64,000 bases of DNA from JAFAGX01 sp035623335. Lineage in GTDB: Bacteria > Acidobacteriota > Terriglobia > Terriglobales > Acidobacteriaceae. A program made the translations under genes and the position numbers. The DNA lies in contig DASPTQ010000320.1 in assembly GCA_035623335.1 (NCBI GenBank), positions 1 through 64,000 on the forward strand, given 5' to 3'. Positions within the stretch are counted from its first letter, which is position 1. Every line of letters begins with the position of its first letter. The notes beneath the pieces are model-generated. The model made no database searches. It saw only the letters and a list, made by a program, of their open reading frames with translations, and was not told the origin of the DNA. This document shows, one piece after another, positions 46,175-55,657 of the stretch.

Positions 46175-46828
46175 CTAGGGCCGGACCGCAAGCCGCACTT
46201 GGCTATCCATGAATTGCTGCAGCTGATGCCTGTCCGGATCGGACATGGCAAGGAATTTCAGGCTAATACCATAGCCTGGCGCGCTCGAAACCACCAAGAC
46301 TTTCGCCCACAATTTGACATCCTTCACCCAGATAGCAATCCTGGCTTCGGTTCCCTTGGGCAGCGGGTTCGACATCTCGACGAAGCAGCCCCCTAAGCTG
46401 ATATCGCCGGTTCTCGCCCGAATCGGGGCCGCGTGATCGCCGGGGTAGAGCTCGACGGAGGTCGCACACTTGAGTCGGGGGTGCACCCGTCGCTCAAACG
46501 TATCCTCGTCGGAGCCATCGAGACTTTGAGGCACAGGGAAATCCCAGAGCGGTTTTTCTGGGGACAGGCTCAGCAATCCAAGGTGCCCAACCTTCGGGCT
46601 TCCGGTTTCCCCCACCCACCTCACTTTAAAATGGGCTTTGGTTTGGCCATAGGTGAGCCCTATGATCTCATCCGGTTTAGGTTGGGCCTGGACGCCGCTC
46701 AACTCCACCCCTTGGCGGCTTACGTTTACCGTGAAAACCTTTTCGGAGAAGATTTGGCCATCGCGATCTGTGCCAAAAATTCGCACCGGCACTCGCGCCT
46801 CGTTTCTGGTCTGCCGACGGTTTCCCAT
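46175..46828 (-). CDS. Double PilZ-domain protein
   Basis: A 217-residue protein with two PilZ-like domains. The first (1-95) starts NRRQTRNEARVPVRIFGTD and has VFTVNVSRQGVELSGV. The second (110-215) has RRVHPRLKCATSVELYPG and TGDISLGGCFVEMSNPLP, the RxxxR and D/NxSxxG residues that bind cyclic di-GMP. The first domain keeps RNEAR and NVSRQG. It is likely a cyclic di-GMP effector; the partner is unknown. It is convergent with the CheY-like gene, meeting it end to end. Confidence 0.87.
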   Translation of the reverse strand: MGNRRQTRNEARVPVRIFGTDRDGQIFSEKVFTVNVSRQGVELSGVQAQPKPDEIIGLTYGQTKAHFKVRWVGETGSPKVGHLGLLSLSPEKPLWDFPVPQSLDGSDEDTFERRVHPRLKCATSVELYPGDHAAPIRARTGDISLGGCFVEMSNPLPKGTEARIAIWVKDVKLWAKVLVVSSAPGYGISLKFLAMSDPDRHQLQQFMDSQVRLAVRP

Positions 46829-47038
46829 GAGTCGAACCGAACTTGAGAACGTTAGGTTTTAGGGTTCTACCTGATCATATCGCTTGCCCAAATGGAAACC
46901 TGCGATCCATGTGATTCTCTTAGTTACTTCCGTGCGAGGTCCGAGCCCTTTCTGAGGCGCCACGGAATTCGGCAAAACGGTGCAAAACCTTGCACGATGA
47001 GCTAGGTTCATCGTCTTCAATGCCTTTCCAGCAGCCAG

Positions 47039-47563
47039 TTGGCCGCGAACTTGACGGCAGCCGAATTGCTCGAAATGGAGATGGAAAGTCGCCGACTGGA
47101 ATTCCTCCAAGCAGCGGGCACCCCAGGCAAAATGGTACACAAAGAGATCTTTTGGATGACCTGTGACTCGGTGGAGCAGCTGCGGGCCGAGTACGGGCCT
47201 TTCCAAACCCGTGCTGAAGCTGAGGCCGAAGCCCAAAAGCTCGGTTTCGGCTATCTGTTGCGCTATGAGCACGTGATTGATGAAAACGACGAAATTCAAG
47301 AGGTACGTTGTATCTTCATTGAATTGCCGAGCTCGCGGCCTAGAACTCCTTTAGCAAATTCGTTCGGGCAGGTTCGGGAGAGCAAATATCACACTCGCTG
47401 CGCCACCTGTGGGGAGATGGCGGTTCACGACCAGCCGTGGCGGGCCGAGGTGTGGGCTGACATCCATGAGTTTGAGCGCCGCCGTCATCGCGTGCGATTG
47501 TTTGAGCAGAGCCAAGGAGCCGGTCTAAGAGAGATCGGGGACTGGCGTGATCGCTGTCGATGA
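47039..47563 (+). CDS. Conserved hypothetical protein
   Basis: A 174-residue protein from a TTG (ATG codons at residues 13 and 15 are alternative starts). It contains VHKEIFWMTCDSVEQLRAEY, GPFQTRAEAEAEAQKLGFGY, and a CATC pair with following histidines, giving a possible metal site. No signal peptide or membrane helix. It looks like an acidobacterial conserved hypothetical. Function unknown. Confidence 0.7.
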   Translation: MAANLTAAELLEMEMESRRLEFLQAAGTPGKMVHKEIFWMTCDSVEQLRAEYGPFQTRAEAEAEAQKLGFGYLLRYEHVIDENDEIQEVRCIFIELPSSRPRTPLANSFGQVRESKYHTRCATCGEMAVHDQPWRAEVWADIHEFERRRHRVRLFEQSQGAGLREIGDWRDRCR

Positions 47564-47672
47564 GCCTGGCTGAGCCTTGCCAGTCACGTCCTCGCCTGCA
47601 AAACTCAATCAATTTCTGCTAGTCTGTTGCCCGGTAGTCGACTCCGCAATGGGAGAGTTCTGAGAACAATCT

Positions 47673-48119
47673 ATGGCGTTGCTCTTACTCTTGCTGCTGG
47701 CGGCAATTCCTTTGTTGGGCGTAGTGTGGATTGCTGCGTCGGGCTCGCTATTTCCCCAGCCTACCATCGACGCCCTTTTTACCTCGCTGATTCTGCTTTC
47801 GATGTCCGGCATTTTCGGGGCAACTGCCTGCTTCGAGTTGCGCCGATATCTATCCGGTGCGAGCCGAGGGTCGGACCCAAACCCGCATTCCCAGTCCGGA
47901 CCGATACGACGCGGTCGGGTAAAGGAAGTGAGCTTTTATGAGGCCGATGTGGGACAGCCCAACAAGTCGATTGTTACCCTGGCTGAGGATGGGCGGTCGG
48001 CGGAGATGCTGGTTCTCTCCGGGGACGTTCGCAATGCGCTTCCGGTAGGACAGAAAGTCCAGATTAGGTTGCGCAAGCAAGACGGCCAGAACGTTCTCGT
48101 CGACGTCCAATATTCATAA
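47673..48119 (+). CDS. Small two-span membrane protein
   Basis: A 148-residue protein. Two hydrophobic helices occupy residues 2-25 and 33-55. The C-terminal 90 residues form a beta-rich soluble domain (GRVKEVSFYEADVGQPNKSI, GQKVQIRLRKQDGQNVLVDV) resembling small OB- or SH3-like folds. No known family assigned. It lies upstream of the GGDEF gene on the same strand. Confidence 0.65.
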   Translation: MALLLLLLLAAIPLLGVVWIAASGSLFPQPTIDALFTSLILLSMSGIFGATACFELRRYLSGASRGSDPNPHSQSGPIRRGRVKEVSFYEADVGQPNKSIVTLAEDGRSAEMLVLSGDVRNALPVGQKVQIRLRKQDGQNVLVDVQYS

Positions 48120-48251
48120 GACGCGCAGCCCTAGCGCCGCGTTACCGACGTAATCCCCGAGACCGAGTTCCATCTCACACCCATTGCCCCAAACCATTGA
48201 AAATTCGGAGAAGCGCTTCACAAGAATCAACCGGTTTCAGCAGGGGGAACG

Positions 48252-49091
48252 ATGGCAACGGGGAAGCTGCTAGAGATCGCACAGGCACAAACTTCTACGC
48301 CGTCGATGCTCGAGCGCGCGGAGCGTCTTCAGTGCGAAATTCGGCAACTCTCGGGACGTGACCTGCAATTGTGGTCCATCGGAATCCTGGTGATGCTGGT
48401 TCTGGCCGCCGGCATGCTAGCCCTGGTGTTCCCCAACCTGATCTGGGCCGAGCACTCCATCCACATCCAGACCGCGTATCTGCCACAGTTGTTCTTTGGC
48501 CTCATTTCTCTCATCCTGCTGTTTAACATTTATCTTTTGCAGCAGAAGATCAGCCTCAACCATCTCCGCGGTCAACTGATCGGGGAGTTGGTTCTGAACG
48601 AACGTCTGGAAAGCTTATCCTTGCTCGACCCGCTCACCCAACTGCTCAATCGTCGTGCTTTCAATGAGCTGATTCCGCGCGAAGTAGCGCGCGCCAATCG
48701 GCTGGGCAGGCCTCTCACCTTCATGGCCATGGACCTGAAGGGCTTTCGTGAGATCAACGCCAAGTTTGGCATAAATGAAGGCAACTATTTGCTCGCGGAG
48801 TTTAGCAAGCTGCTCAAGAATACATTTCGCGGCTGCGACACAATCCTGCGCCAAGGGGGCGACGAATTCATCGTGGTCCTGCCGGATACGTCTGAGCAGG
48901 AGGCGGAAGCTCCCCTAGACCGCCTCGTGAGTTCGGTGAGGCACTGGAATTCGAGCAACAGCAAAGGCTACGAGCTCTCGTTTGCCTGGGCGGTGGCACC
49001 CTACGTCGTGGGCAGTGACGTTGCCGACGCGATGCGCAACTTGGATCGTAAGATTTACCAGAAACAACACAACCTCGTCCCCGTGTTTTAA
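48252..49091 (+). CDS. Membrane GGDEF-domain diguanylate cyclase
   Basis: A 279-residue protein. Two helices (residues 41-60 and 78-96) are followed by a GGDEF domain: LDPLTQLLNRRAFNEL, MAMDLKGFREINAKFG, and the catalytic RQGGDEFIVV. An intact GGDEF motif predicts cyclic di-GMP synthesis at the inner face of the membrane, a possible source for the PilZ proteins nearby. An RxxD inhibitory site five residues upstream of the motif is not evident. Confidence 0.9.
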   Translation: MATGKLLEIAQAQTSTPSMLERAERLQCEIRQLSGRDLQLWSIGILVMLVLAAGMLALVFPNLIWAEHSIHIQTAYLPQLFFGLISLILLFNIYLLQQKISLNHLRGQLIGELVLNERLESLSLLDPLTQLLNRRAFNELIPREVARANRLGRPLTFMAMDLKGFREINAKFGINEGNYLLAEFSKLLKNTFRGCDTILRQGGDEFIVVLPDTSEQEAEAPLDRLVSSVRHWNSSNSKGYELSFAWAVAPYVVGSDVADAMRNLDRKIYQKQHNLVPVF

Positions 49092-49205
49092 GACAGGCAT
49101 TTTAGGGGACTCTGCTCCACCACGACGGGCTGCTGCGCGCGGCGCATTGACCATGCGGAAAGACGGGAAGGGGAAACCCGACAGCTCAGGTAGGTGGCCC
49201 TCGCT

Positions 49206-50189
49206 CTAGGTCCCAGTCCTGGCCGTGGCGCAACGCGCCGCTCCCCGCAAGGCGATGGTGTCATTGGTGATCACGCTAACCGGTATGCTTTCGAGCAGCG
49301 GTTGCATTCTACCCTTGCTTCGGAAGGATTCGAGAAAGCGCGGCTCCTTTAATTTGGGTAGGATCTGGGGAGCGATCCCGCCCCCCACATAAACTCCGCC
49401 GGTGGCCATCAGTTTCAGCGCCAGATTTCCCGCCTCCGCTCCATAAACGGAGACAAAAACCTCAAGCGCTTGCTCGCACAGCCCGCAGCGAGCTTCGATG
49501 GCCGCGCGTGAGATCGCCGCCGCAGGGTCGCCGCTGCGCATCTCTTCGCTCAGGGCTGCGGGTTCCGTTCCGCGCCCGGTATCGCGGAGAAAATGAAAAA
49601 CGTTGACCAGGCCAGGACCTGAAAGCACTCGCTCATAGCTGACGTGTCCGTAGCGGGCGGCCAGATACCGCAGCAACTCCATCTCGAGCTCGGTGCGGGG
49701 CGCAAAGTCCGCGTGTCCTCCCTCACAGGCCAAAATTCGATAATCCGACCCATCCCAATACATCCCCGCCTCGCCCAACCCTGTGCCGGCGGCGATCACC
49801 CCCTGGTTCTCGCCTGCTCTGCCTTTGCCGGGATTGAGCGGCACCAGATCCTTGGCTTCGAGGGTTGCGACCCCCCAGGCACTGGCCTCGAGGTCGTTGA
49901 TGAGCACGGTTCTTTCGAGGTTGAATTCTCGGGCGAGCTGCTTGCACTCGACAATCCAGGGGAGATTGGAAGCCTCGACTCGGCCGTTGCGCACGGGACC
50001 GGCGATGCCAAAGCAGGCGGCATCGGGACGCAAGCGGGAAGCTTTCAGAAATTGGCTCACAATCTCATCCAGGCCGCGGTATTCGCGGCTGGGAAAGACC
50101 GAAGCCGAGATCAGGCGAAAACCGCCGTTGGACACATCGAAGAACGCCAATCGAGAATGCGTGCCACCGATGTCACCGGCTAGGATCAT
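49206..50189 (-). CDS. glk: Glucokinase
   Basis: A 327-residue ROK-related, bacterial glucokinase-type (GlkA) enzyme that phosphorylates glucose. Visible: the N-terminal phosphate loop LAGDIGGTHSRLAFFD, LINDLEASAWGVATL with the catalytic Asp, VIAAGTGLGEAGM, ACEGGHADFAP, and GGVYVGGGIAPQIL. The ATG at 50189 overlaps the zwf stop (ATGA), so the two are translationally coupled. It is the last gene of the tkt-tal-zwf-glk group and feeds glucose-6-phosphate to zwf. Confidence 0.93.
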   Translation of the reverse strand: MILAGDIGGTHSRLAFFDVSNGGFRLISASVFPSREYRGLDEIVSQFLKASRLRPDAACFGIAGPVRNGRVEASNLPWIVECKQLAREFNLERTVLINDLEASAWGVATLEAKDLVPLNPGKGRAGENQGVIAAGTGLGEAGMYWDGSDYRILACEGGHADFAPRTELEMELLRYLAARYGHVSYERVLSGPGLVNVFHFLRDTGRGTEPAALSEEMRSGDPAAAISRAAIEARCGLCEQALEVFVSVYGAEAGNLALKLMATGGVYVGGGIAPQILPKLKEPRFLESFRSKGRMQPLLESIPVSVITNDTIALRGAARCATARTGT

Positions 50190-51727
50190 CGCTCGAAGTT
50201 CCTCCACCGCCGTCCGTCGCGCTCCAGCAGTTCGTCGGCTTCCCGGGGCCCCCAGCTACCCGCCGGGTAGTTGGGGAAATTCCGCGGCGGAAGCGCTTTC
50301 CAGACGTCCAGCACCGGGCTCACCACGCACCATCCCGCTTCTACCATGTCCGCCCGTTGAAACAGAGTCGCATCGCCCATCATCGCGTCGTGCAGGAGCC
50401 GCTCGTACCCGGTACTGGGTTGGGTTCCGAAATAATCGGCGTACTCGAAATTCATGTCGACCGCTCCCAGCCGCATAATGGGTCCGGGAACTTTCGCGGC
50501 GAACTGCAACGATATACCTTCCTCTGGCTGGATGTGGAGCACCAGTTGATTGGGCATGAGGTTTTCGACCGGGGTGTCGCGGAACAAAACAAACGGCGCG
50601 CGCCGAAATTGAATCACAATGTGCGTGTTCTGCGCGGCCAGACGCTTTCCCGTTCGCAAATAGAAGGGAACGTCCGCCCACCGCCAGTTATCAATCGCCA
50701 GCTTCATGGCCACGAAGGTCTCGGTTTTCGAATCGGGAGGCACGTCTTCTTCCTCTCGATAACCCGGAACCCGTTGTTTCTCCTCCGTGCCCGCCTGATA
50801 CTGACCGCGCACCGTGCGGCTCAGTACATCCTCCGCGCTCAAGGGTTGGATCGCGTGCAGGATCTTGGCCTGCTCATCGCGCACGGCATTCGCCTGAAAG
50901 GAGACCGGGGGCTCCATGGCGGTCAAGCTGATGAGCTGCATGATGTGATTGGGAACCATATCCCGCAGAGCTCCGGCGTGATCATAGTAGCTGCCCCGTT
51001 GTTCGACTCCGACGGTCTCGGACACCGAGATCTGCACGTGATCGATGTAGCGGCGATTCCAAATGGGTTCGAAGATTCCGTTGGCGAAGCGGAAGGCCAA
51101 GATGTTCTGCACGGTTTCTTTGCCCAAGTAGTGATCGATGCGGTAGATCTGCTTTTCACTGGCAACTTTCAGCAGCTGCTGGTTGAGTGCCCTCGCCGAT
51201 TCGAGATCGTGCCCAAATGGCTTCTCGATTACGATTCGCCGCCAGTGTTGATTATCCTCGCGGGTAAGGCCAACTCCAGCCAGCTGCTCAACAATCGAAC
51301 CGAAGAACTGGGGCGCGGTGGCCAGGTAAAACAGGCAATTTCCATGGGTCGAGTGGTCTTTCTCGACTTTGTTGAGAAAATCCTGCAATTGCGCGTACAT
51401 GCTGCTGTTGTCAAATTCCGCCGTGATGTAATACACCCTACGCAGGAACCACTCGATTACGTCTCGGTCGGCATCCACTCCGGCATAGTGCGTGAGGTCT
51501 TCAGTCACCTTCTGGCGGAATTGCTCGTTGGACATCGGGCCATGAGAAAGCCCGACCATGGCAAACTCGCGGGAGAGCAACTGTTGCTTGGCCAGGTTGT
51601 AGAGCGCAGGGATGAGCTTGCGCCGGGTCAGGTCTCCGGCGGCCCCAAAGATGACCATGGCGCAGGGGTCGCCCGACCTGCCGGGGCGCGTTTGCTGAGT
51701 CAAGAGAACTGAGGCTGTGTCGAGCAT
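50186..51727 (-). CDS. zwf: Glucose-6-phosphate 1-dehydrogenase
   Basis: A 513-residue enzyme that oxidises glucose-6-phosphate and makes NADPH. The ATG at 51727 follows a GAGGGTG site; the frame is open to 51802 but the extra 25 residues are not conserved-looking. Motifs: VIFGAAGDLTRRKLIPALYN (NADP loop), the active-site RIDHYLGKETVQNIL, and RNRRYIDHVQ-like NRRYIDHVQISVSE. Located 237 bp after tal. Neither 6-phosphogluconolactonase nor 6-phosphogluconate dehydrogenase is beside it. Confidence 0.96.
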   Translation of the reverse strand: MLDTASVLLTQQTRPGRSGDPCAMVIFGAAGDLTRRKLIPALYNLAKQQLLSREFAMVGLSHGPMSNEQFRQKVTEDLTHYAGVDADRDVIEWFLRRVYYITAEFDNSSMYAQLQDFLNKVEKDHSTHGNCLFYLATAPQFFGSIVEQLAGVGLTREDNQHWRRIVIEKPFGHDLESARALNQQLLKVASEKQIYRIDHYLGKETVQNILAFRFANGIFEPIWNRRYIDHVQISVSETVGVEQRGSYYDHAGALRDMVPNHIMQLISLTAMEPPVSFQANAVRDEQAKILHAIQPLSAEDVLSRTVRGQYQAGTEEKQRVPGYREEEDVPPDSKTETFVAMKLAIDNWRWADVPFYLRTGKRLAAQNTHIVIQFRRAPFVLFRDTPVENLMPNQLVLHIQPEEGISLQFAAKVPGPIMRLGAVDMNFEYADYFGTQPSTGYERLLHDAMMGDATLFQRADMVEAGWCVVSPVLDVWKALPPRNFPNYPAGSWGPREADELLERDGRRWRNFER

Positions 51728-51963
51728 GGTTTCACCCTCGTCGGTTTTCTTCGTGTCGTGCTGGTCCTGGGAGCGCAAACTGGGCAGGAGCAAAGCTCCC
51801 AAGCTGCGCTCTTGCTAGCGCCGGTCTCATCTGTCCTCCAAACTTCTGCCGCACGGCCGAAAGCACCTTCTCGACGAAGGTGTGGCGGGAGCGGAAATGG
51901 GTCCGGAACAGACGGATCGATCGCACCCGGGCATGGGACTTTGCCAAAGACCCGGGCTCGCCC

Positions 51964-53127
51964 TTACCTCTGCGCCTTCGAAGTCGCTTCCACGGCTTGG
52001 AGAAGCTTGGTGAAGGAATCCGCGAACAGCTGAACTCCATCCTTGGTCAGCTTGTCGGTGACTTCTTTCATCGAAATACCAAGCCGTGCGACGCTCTGCA
52101 TAATTTGATTCGCGGATTCGACATCCTCCGTCAAACTCGCGCGTCCATGCCCGTGATCCCGGTACGCATCCATGGTGGCGGGCGGCATGGTATTCACCGT
52201 GTCGGCGCCGATCAGCTCCTCGACGTACATCACATCACGGTATTTCGGGTTCTTCGTACTGGTGCTGGCCCACAGCACACGCTGCGTTCTGGCTCCTTGC
52301 TTGGCCAGCTGTTCCCAACCTTCGCCGCGGAAGATTCGCACATATCGCTGATAGGTTTGTTTGCCATTGGCGATCGCCACCTTGCCCAGGATGCTTTCGA
52401 GAGAAGCTCGCTGCGGCTGCTCGCGTACCGTCTTGAGACGTTCTTGAACGATCGAGTCCACTAAGGTGTCAATGCGACTGATGAAAAAGCTGGCCACGCT
52501 GGCGACTTTGCTGACGTCGCCACCGCGCGCCGCAAGCTTCCCCAGGCCGGTGACGTAAGCATCCGCGACTTGTTCGTAGACCTCCTGGGCGAACAGAAGG
52601 GTGACATTGATGTTGATTCCTTCACTCGTGAGCTGCTCGAAGGCGGGGATGCCTTCTCCGGTCCCGGGGACCTTAATCATGACATTTTCCCGGCTCACGG
52701 CCTTCCACAAGCGACGCGCCTCCTGCAAGGTCGCGTCGGTATCGTGGGCCAGAAGCGGTGAAACTTCCAGGCTGACATAGCCGTCCCTCCGCCGCGTGCT
52801 CTGATACACCGGCTTCAGCCCATCGGCTGCGTCCTGAATATCGCGTATCGCAAGCAGCTCATAGCGGCCCGCGGCATCGAGATCGGTTCTGCCGGCTAAG
52901 CTCTTCAGCAGATCCGTATAGTACTTGCTCTCGACAATGGCCTTCTCGAAGATCGATGGGTTCGAGGTCATGCCAGAGACACCATCCTCCTCGATTAGTC
53001 GCTTGAGTTCCCCGGTTTCGATCAAGTCACGCCGGATATAGTCGAGCCATACCGACTGTCCGAACTTCGCAAGAGCCTTCAAAGGGTTGGTAGCTTTTTC
53101 TTTTTCCAGAATTCCAGTGGGCTGCAT
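51964..53127 (-). CDS. tal: Transaldolase
   Basis: A 387-residue transaldolase of the long bacterial type. Motifs: SVWLDYIRRDLIETGELKRL, GVSGMTSNPSIFEKAI, the active-site Lys region ENVMIKVPGTGEGIPAFEQL, and ASTSTKNPKYRDVMYVEELI. It transfers dihydroxyacetone units in the non-oxidative pentose phosphate pathway. A GAGG ribosome binding site lies within a short AACCT/AGGTT inverted repeat. It is 53 bp downstream of tkt. Confidence 0.95.
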   Translation of the reverse strand: MQPTGILEKEKATNPLKALAKFGQSVWLDYIRRDLIETGELKRLIEEDGVSGMTSNPSIFEKAIVESKYYTDLLKSLAGRTDLDAAGRYELLAIRDIQDAADGLKPVYQSTRRRDGYVSLEVSPLLAHDTDATLQEARRLWKAVSRENVMIKVPGTGEGIPAFEQLTSEGININVTLLFAQEVYEQVADAYVTGLGKLAARGGDVSKVASVASFFISRIDTLVDSIVQERLKTVREQPQRASLESILGKVAIANGKQTYQRYVRIFRGEGWEQLAKQGARTQRVLWASTSTKNPKYRDVMYVEELIGADTVNTMPPATMDAYRDHGHGRASLTEDVESANQIMQSVARLGISMKEVTDKLTKDGVQLFADSFTKLLQAVEATSKAQR

Positions 53128-53180
53128 ACACGAACCTCAATTAGGTTGAAATCGACAAAACTCTACACTTTCCCGGACTG

Positions 53181-55262
53181 TTACTTCGACCTCGCCATCG
53201 CCTCCCGTGCGGCTTCCACCACTTTCTCGGGAGTGAATCCGAATTTTTGGAACAAATCCTTGGCGGGCGCGGAAGCCCCAAAGCGGTGCATTCCTACCGT
53301 TTTCCCGGTGGGGCCAACATAACGATCCCAACCCAAGGTGGCAGCCGCCTCTACCGATACGCGAGCTTTTACCGAGGGAGGCAAAACTTGGTCGCGGTAT
53401 TCCTGGCTCTGCGCTTCAAAGAGGCTCCAGCAAGGCATGCTGACCACGCGTGCCTTCGTTCCTTGCGATAGCAGTTGCTCATAGGCGGCCAGGCAGAGGG
53501 AAACTTCACTTCCCGTTCCGATCAGGATGACTTCTGGTTTGCCGTTGGGCGGGCCCGCCAAAATATAAGCTCCCTTGGCTAAACCGAAGGCGGCTCCATA
53601 CTTTGTCCGGTCGAAGGTAGGGAGAGCCTGGCGGGTCAACACCAGCGCTGCCGGGGTATGCTGCAACGCGAGGATAACCTTCCAGGCTTCCAGCACTTCG
53701 TTGGCATCGGCCGGCCGAATCACCAGCAGATTCGGCGTCGCCCGCAATTGCGCCAGCTGCTCGATGGGTTGGTGCGTCGGACCGTCCTCGCCCAAGCCGA
53801 TCGAATCGTGGGTGTAGATGAAAATGCTGGGGATCTCCATCAGCGCAGCCAGGCGGACCGCGGGCTTCATGTAATCGGTGAAATTGAAGAAAGTCCCGCC
53901 GTAGGGGCGCAGTTTTCCGAGCGCCAATCCGTTCACGGCCGCGGCCATGCCGTGTTCGCGAACCCCGAAGTGCAGGTTTCGTCCGCCATAGCTGCCGGCC
54001 TGGAAGTCCCCAGCGCCCTCGAATTTGAGCCGGGTGCGGTCCGAAGTCGCCAGATCCGCCGAACCGCCCATGAGCCACGGCAGGTTCTGCGCCAATTGAT
54101 TGAGAACCTGTCCGGAGCTGTCGCGGGTAGCTAGGCCCTTCGAATCGGCAGGGAATTGTGACAGGCCGCGATCCCAGCCTTGAGGAAGTTGGCGGTGCTC
54201 CATCGCCTGGATCTGATCCGCCAGCTCAGGAAATTTTCCCCGATAGGCGGCGAACAGCTGCATCCAGTTTTCTCTCAGTTCGTGGCCACGCTTGCCCATG
54301 CCTTGCTCAAAATGCTCCAGGACTCCGTCAGGAACCAGGAACTTCGAATCTTCCGGCCAACCATACGACCTCTTCGCCAGGCGCGCTTCTTCCTTACCCA
54401 GAGGCTCTCCGTGGGCTGCATTCGTGTCCTGCTTGTGCGGCGCTCCATAACCGATGTGACTGTGGACCATAATCAGGGTTGGCCCGTCGGTGGTGCGCTG
54501 AAACAGGCGGTACGCCTTATCTAAGGCCTCCAGATCATTGGCATCGGCTACTTCGGTGACCGTCCAGCCATAGGCGCTGAACCGCTTCCCTACGTCCTCG
54601 CTGAAGGACCAGGCGGCCGGGCCGTCTAAGGTCACCCGATTGTCGTCATAAATCCAGCACAGGTTGGACAGCTTCAAATGACCAGCCAGCGATGCCGCCT
54701 CGGCGCCTACGCCCTCCATAATGTCGCCATCCCCACAAAAGGCATACACGTTGTAGTTGAAGATCTCAAAGCCAGGGCGGTTGAAATACGCTGCTCGCCA
54801 CCGGCTCGCGATCGCCATACCGACGCTGGTTCCAACGCCTTGACCGAGGGGCCCGGTAGTGGTTTCAATTCCCCCGGCAATGCGGTATTCAGGGTGGCCA
54901 GGAGTTTTGCTGTCCAGCTGTCGAAACCTCTTAATATCGTCCAAGCTGATGGCAAATTCGCCGGTAGACTGGTATTCGGGGTTCGTGCCGCGAACCTGGG
55001 TGAGGTACAACATGGCGTAGAGCAGCATCGAAGCATGCCCGTTCGAAAGCACGAAACGGTCGCGATCAGGCCAGGTAGGATCTTGGGGGTCGAAACGAAG
55101 GAAGTACTGCCATAGGCTATACGCCACCGGAGCCAGCCCCATGGGAGCGCCGGGATGGCCAGAATTGGCTTGCTCGACGGCGTCAATGGCCAGCGTGCGG
55201 ATCGTGTTGATGCAGAGGGTTTCCAACTGCTTGCTGGTCAAGGTTGGCTCGCTCACCGCCAT
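53181..55262 (-). CDS. tkt: Transketolase
   Basis: A 693-residue thiamine-diphosphate enzyme of the non-oxidative pentose phosphate pathway. Motifs: DAVEQANSGHPGAPMGLAPV, the ThDP-binding CGDGDIMEGVGAEAA...WIYDDNRVTLDG, HSHIGYGAP, FNFTDYMKPAVRLAALM, and YTHDSIGLGEDGPTHQPIEQ. Length is typical. A GAGAGG site precedes the ATG. First gene of the tkt-tal-zwf-glk group. Confidence 0.97.
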   Translation of the reverse strand: MAVSEPTLTSKQLETLCINTIRTLAIDAVEQANSGHPGAPMGLAPVAYSLWQYFLRFDPQDPTWPDRDRFVLSNGHASMLLYAMLYLTQVRGTNPEYQSTGEFAISLDDIKRFRQLDSKTPGHPEYRIAGGIETTTGPLGQGVGTSVGMAIASRWRAAYFNRPGFEIFNYNVYAFCGDGDIMEGVGAEAASLAGHLKLSNLCWIYDDNRVTLDGPAAWSFSEDVGKRFSAYGWTVTEVADANDLEALDKAYRLFQRTTDGPTLIMVHSHIGYGAPHKQDTNAAHGEPLGKEEARLAKRSYGWPEDSKFLVPDGVLEHFEQGMGKRGHELRENWMQLFAAYRGKFPELADQIQAMEHRQLPQGWDRGLSQFPADSKGLATRDSSGQVLNQLAQNLPWLMGGSADLATSDRTRLKFEGAGDFQAGSYGGRNLHFGVREHGMAAAVNGLALGKLRPYGGTFFNFTDYMKPAVRLAALMEIPSIFIYTHDSIGLGEDGPTHQPIEQLAQLRATPNLLVIRPADANEVLEAWKVILALQHTPAALVLTRQALPTFDRTKYGAAFGLAKGAYILAGPPNGKPEVILIGTGSEVSLCLAAYEQLLSQGTKARVVSMPCWSLFEAQSQEYRDQVLPPSVKARVSVEAAATLGWDRYVGPTGKTVGMHRFGASAPAKDLFQKFGFTPEKVVEAAREAMARSK

Positions 55263-55657
55263 AACGGCCTCTCTTCTCGCCTAAGAATTCGAGACGCAGG
55301 ACAATGGAAGGAAGTTTCTCGAAAGTATCCTAGGATGCAGTGTATCAAGATCGAGCAACGTAGGGTTAGCAAGGCCAGGGTCTTGATGCGGGATTTCTGA
55401 AAATTCTCGCCCTCCGCTGCGGGGTGAGAAAGAACAAGAAAAGCGTGCGTGGGGACGCAGGGATCCTGCGTGCGCGCGATCTTCGATCGAAGAAGGCTAT
55501 CCGTGGATCGGCGGGAAGCCTGCCGTCGTAGTGTTGAGTCCGTGCCTTCCCATCCTCCCGGCCCGCGTTTACAATCAAGGGCGTAAGTTCGATCGAGTGG
55601 CTGTGGGACGTGCTGCTCTTCTGCGCTTCCTGAATACGCGTACTCGTATGGGCTTCC
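55263..55657. other. Divergent intergenic region
   Basis: 395 bp between tkt (minus) and recO (plus). It should hold both promoters, but no clear -35/-10 pair is seen. It contains a hairpin at 55455-55471. Confidence 0.45.
55455..55471. repeat. Perfect 7-bp inverted repeat
   Basis: ACGCAGG (55455-55461), loop GAT, CCTGCGT (55465-55471). A second short repeat (GATC-TTC-GATC) follows 6 bp later. Possible regulator site or leader structure between tkt and recO. Confidence 0.35.

Noticed and set aside
50357..51712. Long plus-strand frame across zwf (451 codons)
   Set aside because: Antisense shadow of zwf, which has complete family motifs.
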